From Elioraea rosea (lineage in GTDB: Bacteria > Pseudomonadota > Alphaproteobacteria > Acetobacterales > Acetobacteraceae): 51,804 nucleotides of DNA. Positions within the stretch are counted from its first letter, which is position 1. Every line of letters begins with the position of its first letter. Under the pieces are notes generated by a model. It was not told the DNA's origin. It saw only the letters and a program-made list of their open reading frames with translations, and ran no database searches. The stretch lies in NCBI RefSeq assembly GCF_007644105.1, contig NZ_VFAC01000030.1:1-51804 (forward strand), given 5' to 3'. Shown here piece by piece: positions 19,132 to 27,700 of this stretch. The position numbers and the translations under genes are program-made.

Positions 19132-19500
19132 ATGCCCGCCTGTTTCACGGAACAAACTACCTATTTCTCCGCTCGTCAGCTCCTGCAGGCACGGCGCGGG
19201 CGGATCGGCGAAGCGACCGAAACGCTGGCCGCCGCGGCGAGTCTCGCGCCGGACCAACCACGCTACGCCTACACTTACGCGCTCGCGCTGCATCGCCAGG
19301 ATCGCGTGGACGAGGCGCTCGCCGTGCTCGCACGTCATCCACGTCATCGCGATAGCCTGATCGCGGCCGCCACCTTCGAGCGCGATCGCGGCAGGTTCGC
19401 GGAGGCGGAGCGGCATGCAAAGGCTGCGCTCGCCCTCGATCCCGCTGATCGCGAAGCTGCTGCGCTCCTGGTGGAGTTGGCGCGCCGCGCGCCCCGTTGA
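19132..19500 (+). CDS. C-terminal fragment of a TPR protein
   Basis: 122 residues with TPR units (SLAPDQPRYAYTYALALHRQ, VDEALAVLARHP, RFAEAERHAKAALALDPADR). The N terminus (MPACFTEQTTYF) does not belong to the repeat and the protein is far shorter than tetratricopeptide proteins with this C-terminal pattern, so it is probably a 5'-truncated gene fused to chance sequence. Whether it is translated is unclear. Confidence 0.5.
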   Translation: MPACFTEQTTYFSARQLLQARRGRIGEATETLAAAASLAPDQPRYAYTYALALHRQDRVDEALAVLARHPRHRDSLIAAATFERDRGRFAEAERHAKAALALDPADREAAALLVELARRAPR

Positions 19501-19846
19501 GATCTAATGTCGCCGTAACGGTCCATACCGTGTCCCGCTTTATCGCCTGTAGAGCTGGCATCGGAGCGCCGAGGTCGACATTCGAGAGCCGGCCGTTGGG
19601 TTTCACCACGCAAAGGCTCCAATGGGCTGCAAACGTGGCAGTCCCGCATGCAGGCGCTGCTCCAGCAGGCCGCAGAGCCTCACGCTCGATCAGCCTATCA
19701 AGGCCGATGACTACAAGGCGCGCGATGGCGCCCGCCTGGCTGAGTAGGATCATCGGTCGCATTCTGAGTCCTGCATCGATCGAGGCGCCAGACAGTCTGC
19801 TGCAGGATGCCCGGGCGGGCTGCTGCAGCATGCGATGCAGGAACGA
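19501..19846. other. Stretch without a convincing gene
   Basis: About 350 bases between the TPR fragment and phage-tail remnant C. Overlapping frames on both strands show no recognisable domain; the position suggests degraded prophage DNA. Confidence 0.4.
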
Positions 19847-20123
19847 TTACTGTGGCCTCAGCACCACCTCCAGATCCGCACCTGCGGCGCTGATGAGCGC
19901 GCGCAACCGGATCATCGGGCGTGATGCCTTGCTGCACTACGATGAGGTCTGCGAGGGCGGAGCGGTTGGCGGGATCGAACGCGACCGCGATGGCCGCCTC
20001 CAAGACGCCGGCAGTCTTCAGTCGCTCCACGACCACCGAAAGCAGCACGGGCGCCTCCGGCGGGGGTGGTGGCTCGGCGTAGGGCTTTGGCGTGACGCCC
20101 GCAGCAACGAGCGCGTCCGACAC
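19847..20123 (-). pseudogene. Remnant C of the phage-tail gene
   Basis: Minus-strand frame beginning at about the family's residue 30 (ALVAAGVTPKPYAEP) and running through VVVERLKTAGVLEAAIAVAF and ALADLIVVQQGITPDDPVAR. A frameshift follows, after which LISAAGADLEVVLRPQ and a TAA (19847-19849) finish the gene. This copy shows the natural C terminus. The first ~30 residues are lost. Confidence 0.75.
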
Positions 20124-20343
20124 GGTATTTGCCTTGACTGTCCCCGCCGGCGGCGGCGGCTGTCGCTGTGGACTGCGGCTGCAGAGACAGTGGCTGCGCG
20201 GCGCGAAGGGAGCTCGATTCCAGAGCGATGCACATGCGTTCGCTGCATGTCGCTGGAACGATCCGTTAATGTTTACCTGGCATACCTATGTCCGCAGGCG
20301 GCTGGATCGGCCGGTCGTCGCTGGGAATCAGGGGTTAATGCAG

Positions 20344-20484
20344 ATGACGAGCAAGCGTATCCGCGTTCCGGGGCTGACGACTGACGCCGGCAAGGTTCGC
20401 CTTGGGGGCATCATCAATCCCCTGCCGCGTTCGGTGGCTGATGGCGGCCGGGTCCGTCTCGGCGGGATCGCGCCGATCGTCTGA
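20344..20484 (+). CDS. 46-residue peptide with two GKVRLGGI-type repeats (copy 2)
   Basis: Starts MTSKRIRVPGLTT (an ATG two codons upstream at 20338 is also possible). It then shows the repeat units DAGKVRLGGIINPLPRS and DGGRVRLGGIAPIV at about residues 14-23 and 33-42. It is collinear with the 3141-3278 peptide. At least a dozen aligned codons differ only synonymously (for example GGT/GGG, CTG/CTT, ATA/ATC within or beside the repeats), so the protein, not the DNA, is conserved. No strong Shine-Dalgarno is visible. A terminator-like hairpin follows 13 bases after the stop. Family not recognised. Confidence 0.7.
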   Translation: MTSKRIRVPGLTTDAGKVRLGGIINPLPRSVADGGRVRLGGIAPIV

Positions 20485-20496
20485 TGCCGTGCCTTC

Positions 20497-20526
20497 AACC
20501 CGCCACGTGCAGGCGCGTGTCGGGTT
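20497..20526 (+). terminator. Terminator-like hairpin after repeat-peptide copy 2
   Basis: AACCCG / CGGGTT outer stem, one mismatch, CACG / CGTG inner stem, then a pyrimidine-rich tail (CAACTTCTCTTTCTTC). As with copy 1, the peptide gene is closed off as a single-gene unit. Confidence 0.6.
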
Positions 20527-20595
20527 CAACTTCTCTTTCTTCGCGTGACCGTTGGGCGATCCCGCCCAAGCCCGCTTTGGTCCCCGACACGTCTC

Positions 20596-20615
20596 TCACG
20601 CTAACGCTAGCGTGA
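20596..20615. promoter_or_regulatory. Inverted repeat, possible operator
   Basis: TCACGCTA-ACGC-TAGCGTGA, perfect 8-bp arms around a 4-base centre, 72 bases ahead of the ATG at 20687 and in locally AT-richer DNA. It could be a regulator binding site for that gene; no T-run follows, so a terminator is unlikely. Confidence 0.35.
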
Positions 20616-20686
20616 ATACGACATTAGCCTTCTGCTAACTTCTTTGACGGCACGCTCACGTGTGTATCGGTCGAGGAGGGAAGCAC

Positions 20687-20944
20687 ATGCTGGACCTCAT
20701 TCGAGATCCAGATGCGTTCCTGGCGCGTGCCACTGCGCGTGAGGCCTGGAACGACTGCAACCTGACGCGGGCGGCCCTCGGGTTGCCCAGTTCGGGGACC
20801 CAGCCGGAGACATCCGTGACGATCGTCGGGCAGTTGCTGTGCGCCAGTTCCTGGTGGAGCAAGGCAGAAGAGGCAGTCATGGAGCACTGCCCGGCCTGCC
20901 CGGCCAGGCACGATTGCGAGCTGCGTCCACGAAGGCATCGCTGA
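20687..20944 (+). CDS. Hypothetical 85-residue protein with a C-terminal Cys cluster
   Basis: The ATG follows a good GAGGAGGGAAG site. The N-terminal two thirds is helical (DPDAFLARATAREAWNDCN, VGQLLCASSWWSKAEEAVM) and the end carries HCPACPARHDCELRPRRHR, a C-x2-C-x5-C cluster plus two histidines that could bind zinc or iron-sulfur. Family not recognised. It lies between the repeat peptide and the small helical protein of the accessory module and may belong to it. Confidence 0.6.
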   Translation: MLDLIRDPDAFLARATAREAWNDCNLTRAALGLPSSGTQPETSVTIVGQLLCASSWWSKAEEAVMEHCPACPARHDCELRPRRHR

Positions 20945-21107
20945 CGCCACCCTCCGGCTCGCTTCCGAGTCCGGGGAGCAGGCGTGCACGATCGGATCAC
21001 GAAGCGATCCCGACGCAGCCAACATAGCCATAGCCTTGCTCGCAATCCCGCTTCACTTCGTCGCCGCACGGAGCGACGTGTTGGGGGCGCAGGGGATGGA
21101 GAGATCG

Positions 21108-21350
21108 ATGCGGACTGAACCGATGGAGAGTGCGGTGGCGAACCAGCAGCGGAGCCTCGAAGCGTTCCTGGGAGCGAAGGCCGAGTTCGATGCGCTGGTC
21201 ACGGACCTCGAGGCGATGAGCGCGGACGATTTCGGCGCGGACCCGGACGCGGTGCTGCGGGGCCATGCCGCAAACGTGGCCGGCTGGACCCGGCGGCTGC
21301 GGGAGGTGACTGACGCCTACCACCGGCGGGGAGAGTTGGCGCCCGGCTGA
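21108..21350 (+). CDS. Small helical protein of the DUF3489 module (intact copy)
   Basis: 80 residues, all predicted helix: RSLEAFLGAKAEFDALVTDL, EAMSADDFGADPDAVLRGHA and NVAGWTRRLREVTDAYHRRG. A GGAG site lies 6 bases before the ATG. Fragments of the same gene are at 3835-4030 (fused) and 51056-51115 (internal deletion), each behind the same ~55-base upstream block (CTTCACTT...GAGCGACGTGTTGG...). It ends 94 bases before the DUF3489 ATG, and the three-hairpin leader lies in that gap. Family not recognised. Confidence 0.65.
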   Translation: MRTEPMESAVANQQRSLEAFLGAKAEFDALVTDLEAMSADDFGADPDAVLRGHAANVAGWTRRLREVTDAYHRRGELAPG

Positions 21351-21377
21351 GCCAGGCGCCCTCACGCCTCGCGTGCC

Positions 21378-21444
21378 GCCCCGGGAGCGGGGCTTGGGCT
21401 CGTAGGAGCCCGGTGGTCGGGCTCCGTGACGAGGAGCCCTGACG
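21378..21444 (+). promoter_or_regulatory. Three-hairpin leader that can bury the DUF3489 ribosome binding site (copy 1)
   Basis: Three perfect stems in a row: GCCCCG/CGGGGC (21378-21393, loop GGAG), GGGCTC/GAGCCC (21396-21411, loop GTAG) and GGGCTCC/GGAGCCC (21419-21439, 7-base loop). The last arm contains GGAG (21433-21436), placed 8 bases before the ATG at 21445. The middle arms can also pair differently (GAGCCC 21406-21411 with GGGCTC 21419-21424), which would free the GGAG. The same layout occurs at 51144-51212. The sequence shows a switch-like design; the trigger is unknown. Confidence 0.65.
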
Positions 21445-22237
21445 ATGACGACCCTTTCCGACACCCACCTGCTTGTTCTGAGCGCTGCGGCTGCACGCGA
21501 CGACCGGCTTGTTGCGAAGCACAAGCGCCTGCCAGGCGCATCGCTGCAGCGCGTGTGCGAGGCGCTGGCCAAGCGCGGACTGCTGGCGCTGGCAGAACTC
21601 GAAGGGCGCGATCCCAGCGTGCTGACCATCGAGACCCAGGATGGCTGGCGCGGCTTCGCGGTCACTGCGGCCGGGCTCGAGGCGATCGGCGTTGAGGACG
21701 TGGTGGACGAGCGGCCCCGTCACGAACGCTTGGGGGTGGACGCGGCGCTCATCGAGGGCCCTGAGAACGCCGAGCCTGCTCCAGCGGCGCCGACGGCGCT
21801 CGCGTTGAGTCACAGCGCGCCCCTTGGATGCGGTGGAACCGCTGGAAGCCGTAACGCGGCAGTCAGAGCCGGAGGCCCCTCAGCGGCCTTCTGTGGGGCG
21901 AGGTGGGGGTAGTATGCGGCAAGCTGCCGAAGCGGTGGTGGCGGCCTGGGAGGGCGGCAGCGACGTCACCCCTGCGATGGTGGCACTGAAGGCCGCGCTG
22001 GCCCCTGCACCCAAGGCTTCCCGGGGGCCTCGTATCGGGACCAAGAACGAGGCGGTGCTGGCGCTGCTACGGCGTGAGGACGGCGCGAGCGTCGCGCCGA
22101 TCATCGAGGCCACGGGATGGGCGCCGCACACGGTGCGGGGCTACCTGGCGGGGCTGAAGAAGCGGGGGATCGGCGTGGAAGTGCTCAAGTGGGTGAAGCA
22201 GATCGGGCCGAACAAGCAGGGAGCAGAAACCGAATGA
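21445..22237 (+). pseudogene. DUF3489 family protein, split by a +1 frameshift
   Basis: The N-terminal part (21445 on) begins MTTLSDTHLLVLSAAAARDD and continues with LPGASLQRVCEALAKRGLLA and RGFAVTAAGLEAIGVED, the usual N-terminal winged-helix-like domain. The C-terminal part, one frame away from about 21824, has RIGTKNEAVLALLRREDGAS and ATGWAPHTVRGYLAGLKKRG, the DUF3489 helix-turn-helix signature. Alignment to the 51.2 kb copy shows one extra base in the linker near 21820 (GCGCCCCTTG against GACTCCGTG). Restoring it joins the halves into ~263 residues. Unless both halves work separately, the gene is broken. DUF3489 proteins are probable DNA-binding proteins of unknown role. Confidence 0.75.
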
Positions 22238-22239
22238 GG

Positions 22240-23400
22240 TCTGCGTCGCCGTTCGTTGCCTGATGAAGGAAGGCTAGCCCGTTCGGGCAGTCGGCGATGG
22301 CGGCGGGGGTGATCGCTGTCGATCGCGTGATGAGATCGTCTGGTGATGCCTCGCGCAGCACGCCATTGCGCAGATCGACGGTGCCGCCGGGCGTCGCGAG
22401 CAGCCAGGGATCGCGGTCCCAGGCCCCGCTGGTCACCGCCAACATGCGGTCAGCCTGCGCCAAGCGCTCGACGCAGGAAGCGAACGTGGAGCGGCCCGTG
22501 GTACGTTGGACCCTGTCGTCGTGCGCGGCGCCGCTGGCGCGGGCGAGGTCACGTGCCAGGCAGAGGCCGAGCAGGGTCTCATCCTTCTGCCAGATCGCCC
22601 CGGTCCATCGGAACCACTTGCCTGTGTGGTGGCAGAAGCGGAGCTCACTGGCGTGCTGCCGCGCGAAGGCCAGCGCCACGCTATCCTCGGTCACAAGGCC
22701 ATCGCCAGCCTCGGCGGGGGCCTTCTCCTCCTTCGTGCAGATGTCTTCGACGCAGCGGGGGATGTCGGCACAGCGCTCCTGCCATCGTGCGTCACGGTCC
22801 GGCGGAAACACGTTCTCCATCGCATCGAGAAGGCGCTTCTCGGCCTCGTGCTTCGGTACGCCACGGGACGCATAGAGCTCAGCCAGTCGTACCGTTGCCT
22901 AATGGTAGCTCTCGCCGCGCGCCACCGCTGCGAGCAGTGCTGCCTCGTCGAGCGGGCCGGTTCCGGTGATTGCGTCACCAGCCTGCTTGGTCAACGGCTT
23001 GCCGATCACCGCTGCGTCGAGGTCGTCGCGCAGATCGATGGGCGTGCCGTCGACCAGCACGACCTGGTGGCTCGGATTCTCCGCGACGGACCCGAAGTAG
23101 TAGGCCTGCGACAGCGTCCAGCTCTCGGCAGCGAAGATGCCCCCGAACAGGCCGTTGAGCCGACTGACGAGGCGGCTCCGCTGAGCTGGCGGGAGCTCCC
23201 GCGATGTCGGGCACAGCACCCGCCAGCGGGGCTTCTCGGGTGCATGGCTCGGCGAGGGGTAGACGATCCCCAGCAGCCTGCAGCGTTGGAGATTCTCGAC
23301 CGCCTGCGCGACGGGTATTGCCTCGCCGTCGTAGTCCGCCTCGATGCCGGTGATGGCCAGCACGTTGGCATCGTGGCGAAGGCTGCCCTTCTCGGTCCGC
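22240..23400 (-). pseudogene. Remnant of a phage/plasmid-type primase-helicase (P4/D5-like N-terminal part)
   Basis: On the minus strand one frame reads RHDANVLAITGIEADYDGE, SPSHAPEKPRWRVLCPTSRE and LSQAYYFGSV, then a TAG (22899-22901), then ATVRLAELYASRG and, further on, FCHHTGKWFRWTGAIW and ATPGGTVDLRNGVLREASPD, as in primases of the P4/D5_N type. The frame is unchanged across the TAG, so CAG to TAG is the likely event. The 3' end stops before the helicase domain, abutting the DUF3489 gene end at 22237. The 5' end is lost where the HsdR-N gene begins. It is truncated on both sides. Confidence 0.8.
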
Positions 23401-24489
23401 TCGTCCCCTCCCGCTTCGCCAGCCGCAGCAGCTTCTGGGCCGCTCGCTGCAGCACTCCGCCAGATCGGGGACCGGGTTGCCGGGCTCCGCGCGAAAGGCG
23501 CCAGGCCCTCCGAGCAGGATACGAAGCGGATCCTGATCACCCCTGCGATTGAGGCTCTCGGCGGGGACATTCTCGACATCGATGAGGTCCGCAACGAGTA
23601 CCGTCACAACGCGGCCGACAACCCAGTCGACTATGCCCTTTTCCTGAACCGATCACCGGTGCTCTTCGTCGAGGCGAAGCCGCTCGGGCACGATCTGGAT
23701 GACCGGAAGTGGATCGTCCAAACCATCAACTACGCCAGTGTCGCCGGCGTGGACTGGTGCGTGCTCACCAACGGCGCGGAGTGGCGCTTCTACAAGGTTC
23801 ACGCGCAGGTCGAAGCTGATCGAAAGCTCTTCACCACAGTGCGCATCGATGACCCGGGTTCGCTGGACGAGGCGGCCCGCGTCCTCAGCCTGCTCAGCAG
23901 AGAGAACATGCGCGCTCGCGCGATCGATGAACTTTGGCAGGCCTGGCACGTCGACCGTGAGGTGCAATGGGCTTTGGAGCAGACGCTGCAGGATGACGCG
24001 TTCGCTGCGCTGATCCGCAAGCGCGTGCCGCAACTCGCGCTGGCCGACATCCGCAAGTCGCTGCGGCGCGCCAGCATCGCGGTCAGCTATCCGAACCTGT
24101 TCAAGGCCATCGGCAACACGGCGTCGGGCACGCTGCCAGTCGCACCAGGACCCGCCACGACGAAGAACAGCACACCGGTGCCGCTCGCAGGAGGGATCGA
24201 TAGCGCGGACGCCTCCAAGGCGGACACGCAGGAGCGCCGCAAGCTTCAGTCGACCAAGGATCTCATCGAGCTCGGCCGCCTCAAGGTTGGGGAAACCCTG
24301 ACGATCCGGGGCCGGGACAACTCAGCGGCCCGCGTGCTCGACGGTCGGCACGTGGAGTTCCAAGGGCAGCGCGTGACCTTCAATGAATGGGGCCAGCGCT
24401 TCACCGGCTGGCCCTCGATCCGCATCTACACCATGGCCTGCCTGCCCGATGGCCGGACGCTCGACGAGCTGCGCGATCGTGATTCGTGA
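23344..24489 (+). CDS. HsdR-N-like nuclease-domain protein with C-terminal RAMA-like domain (5' end chimeric)
   Basis: From about 23440 the protein reads LRQIGDRVAGLRAKGA, QDTKRILITPAIEALGGDIL, NPVDYALFLNRSPVLFVEAK and WCVLTNGAEWRFYKV: the type I restriction HsdR N-terminal nuclease fold with D..(E)AK catalytic pattern. The C-terminal ~90 residues (STKDLIELGRLKVGETLTIR, RFTGWPSIRIYTMACLPDGR) resemble RAMA/DUF4357-type modules of restriction proteins. The only in-frame ATG (23344) lies in sequence derived from the primase remnant, so the native start has been lost and about 35 foreign codons lead the frame. No motor domain is present. Its neighbour is a NACHT-like NTPase, suggesting a former defence unit. 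Confidence 0.7.
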   Translation: MPVMASTLASWRRLPFSVRSSPPASPAAAASGPLAAALRQIGDRVAGLRAKGARPSEQDTKRILITPAIEALGGDILDIDEVRNEYRHNAADNPVDYALFLNRSPVLFVEAKPLGHDLDDRKWIVQTINYASVAGVDWCVLTNGAEWRFYKVHAQVEADRKLFTTVRIDDPGSLDEAARVLSLLSRENMRARAIDELWQAWHVDREVQWALEQTLQDDAFAALIRKRVPQLALADIRKSLRRASIAVSYPNLFKAIGNTASGTLPVAPGPATTKNSTPVPLAGGIDSADASKADTQERRKLQSTKDLIELGRLKVGETLTIRGRDNSAARVLDGRHVEFQGQRVTFNEWGQRFTGWPSIRIYTMACLPDGRTLDELRDRDS

Positions 24490-24769
24490 GCAGCGTTCTT
24501 TGCCCGGCAGGGCAATGTGGTCAAAGCGCGCGGGCCGCTCATTTGCCCGGGGACTGCTTGCCGGCTCGCTGGGGCATCGCTGCGCGCAGGTGAGACGGCA
24601 TCGAGCCCTACTTTGTGCGCGAAAATGGTCCTGAGCGGCTTTGAGGCACTTAGCAAGTCCGTCCTGCTGGGTGTCGTGGCAAAGCCATGGCGATGGTTGT
24701 TGCGACAGTGGCACGTGCGTGGTGCTGTCGCACACGCAGTCCGGACCACGTTTGGCGGCATTCCCTGCC
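24490..24769. other. Stretch without a convincing gene
   Basis: Between the HsdR-N gene and the start of recognisable NACHT-like protein. Frames here have irregular codon use (for example a Cys-rich run at 24660-24730) and no recognisable domain. Confidence 0.4.
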
Positions 24770-27700
24770 CACGAAGCGCTCCTCCGTAAGTCCGCTGTCA
24801 GGGCAGCTCTTCGACATCAGGCAAACGAGATCGCACGAGCTGGTCCTGGCGCCGACAGGCCGCGGCTTGCGCAGGATTTAACGACGGCCTCGGCTCGCGG
24901 CCTTGATCCTGCCGAAGCCGAGGCTCTGGCACAGCGTCTCATCGACGTGGTTGCTGAGCGCATGCGCGGCGACCTGAGTGTCGTTGGCCAGGAGACTCTC
25001 CGGCGCGTTGAGAAGCCTGCAAGCTTGAACGATCCAACGCCGACAGTCGCGGAAGCGATCGTGCCGGTACGCGAGGCGGCCCAAGCGGACTTCAGCGAAT
25101 TTCGTAATGCATCCCTCGCGTTCCGTGGCCCACAAGTTGCGCTACCGCTGCGCAAGGTTGAGGACAGAGAGGGCCGCGGACCCCTCGTCTCTCTCGAGGC
25201 AGCAGCTAATGACTTGTCAGGACTCTCAGTGCTCGAGGGTAGCCCCGGCAGCGGCAAGACCACCACGCTCTTGCAGCTTGGCGCAATTCTGTTCGACCAA
25301 TACCCTGAAACTGCTGCCGTGGTTGCGAGTGCCCCAGAGTGGTCGGTGTCATCGCCGCGCGACGACCTACTCGCACATTGCGCCAGCAAAGCGGCTTTCG
25401 TCGAGCGGGGCGCGACCGTTCACCACCTGCGGTCGCTGGCCCGGGACGGGCGGTTGATCATCCTCTTGGACGGTTGGAACGAGGTCTCACCTGCTTCTAG
25501 CGAGGGATTGCGGATTGTCCTCGGGAAGCTGAGGCGCGAGTTCCCCGGCGTGCGGCTCATTGTGGCCAGTAGATAGGCAACGGGGCCAGCGGCGGCCGAC
25601 GTTGTGCTGCGCGTCGAGCGTCTGACTGAACCACTGCGCGACGACATTATCGAGCTTGCTGTCCCGCGGAATGATCCACGCAGGGAAGCGCTTCAAAGGG
25701 ATGCCGCACTCGACGAGATAACACGCACGCCCCTGTACCTCGCCGCGTTTCTCTCGGCGCCGGCAAATGCTGCCGCTCTGCGGGGAGAGCTATTGCAGCA
25801 CCTGATCAGCAGCCACGAGCATCCGGCAGGCGAATTGCCTGCTCGGCCAAGTGTTGGTGCTTTTCGTGAAGGCTATCTCCAGGCCTTGGCGCTCGCCGCG
25901 GTAGAGGCGGGAAGCACCGTGCTGCAACAGGAGGATGCCCGCCGTGCGGTGTTTGGCGCAGCGCGAGTTCTGGTAGCCGAGGGCCAGATTGGAACCACGC
26001 CCGAGCCTGAAGACGTTTTGAACCTTCTCACCGCGCAACACCTCGCGCTTCCGCACAGACCGGCGGGAGCTACAGCTTTCCCCACCAAGAGTTAAGGGAT
26101 TGGTATGCGTCGTTCGCCGTGGAGCGGCAAATCATGGCAGGTGCGGTCCTGCCGCTGTCGTCCGCCCTCGGAGAGATTGTCGATACACCGACTTACGAAG
26201 GTGCGCTCCAGTTCGCTGCTGAGCGTCTGTCGCGCGATGGCGGCCACGGAGCCGCCGCTGTGTCTAAGTTGATCGAGGGGACTCTCCGCATCGACTCGAT
26301 GCTGGGCGCGGCGATCCTCCGCCGGTCGGATCCGGTCGTCTGGGAGGGTGCGAAGGAAGCAGTCTTGAAACTCGCGCACCGTTGGCATCGCGCCGACCAA
26401 GTCGATCGCGGGTTCGGCTTTATGCTGGCCACAGGCCGGGAGGAGTTTTGTGAAGAGGTTTGGCGCTTTGTGGGCAGTCCGGACCAGCCGATCCGCCTGA
26501 GCGCGCTCCGGGCTACTCCACAATTCGCGCTCTTTCCGGGCAACTTCGGCGGGAACCTCCTAGCCCGCGCGCGTGCCTTGCCACGCGATGCCTTGCAGGA
26601 TCTGGTCGTCAGCCTTGTCATGGACGGCTCCTCGACCGCTCAGCAAGCGGCGGTCGAAATAGTCCAGGGTGCCGTTGGCGCCGAGTTGCGCTCTGAGGTA
26701 GCGCTGAGCCTCGCGTGGCGTCGATCGCGGCGGCTGCTCACGACGCTTGCTATTTCGTTCACCGACGCCGACTGGGACGCGTGCGCGCCACAGACTTGGT
26801 TCGCGCCCTCTGAATTACCGGAGGAACTCGGAGCGAAGCTGGTGCAGGCGAAGGTTCGCCTGAGCAAACGCGAATCGCGGCCCCTTAATCGAGTTGCCGA
26901 GCTACTGGACCTTGTTACGCGGGGGCAGATTGCGATGCGGTCCGTGCTGGATGAGATGGAGGCCACCACATTTGATCCAGCCGAAGATGGTGCCTTTAGT
27001 ATTGTTCAGGCCGCAGCGCGCCTCGATCCGTGCGGCGTAGGTGAGGTGGTCAGGCGGCGCCTCGCTCGGGGTCTGTCCGTAGGACGATGGGCAGCGCCAC
27101 TCGCTATCGGTCCTGCAACAAGAGCCGAGCGCGACGCACTCCTCGAACAGCTTGCTGCTGGCAAGCTGAGGTCTGCAGAGGAGCGACGTGTGGCGGCGAG
27201 CCTCCTTACCGACGAACAGGTCGCCGCACTGTTCGACCGTTTACTGGCGGCTTGGTCTGCTTGCGGCGTGCGTAACGAAGCCTGGCGCGCCCGAATCCAC
27301 GCGATCGAGGATGCCATTAGTGCTTTGCCAGCGGCTGCTGCGGCGCGATTCTTGGCCAGCCGTGCGCCGTCGTCATGGGAGCATGCAGAACGGCTGGTGC
27401 GGCCTCTGAGCAGGATCTTTTCCCCCGAGAGCAGCGACGGACCCGACGCAGGCTCCATCTCCGAGGCCAACGCTGACGACGGCGCTATCGTGCTTGCCGT
27501 CGCCGAGCAGTGGGCCGCTTCTCTCACAGCCAGTGATGATTGGCGCGAACTCGACGGCGCACGGCTTGCCGGACTGATCGGCTCGCTTCGGCTTGCGGAA
27601 GGCGTAGACGTGATTGTCCGATTGCTCCAACACGATCTGGACTGGTGGCGCCGCGCGCGCGCGCAGTCGCGCGTTTCCGGCCAGCCTTTACACTCAGGCG

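Noticed and set aside
21378-21444. Calling the DUF3489 leader a known riboswitch
   Set aside because: The arms and SD placement are visible, but no conserved ligand-binding core of a described riboswitch class is recognised, so only a structured leader is claimed.
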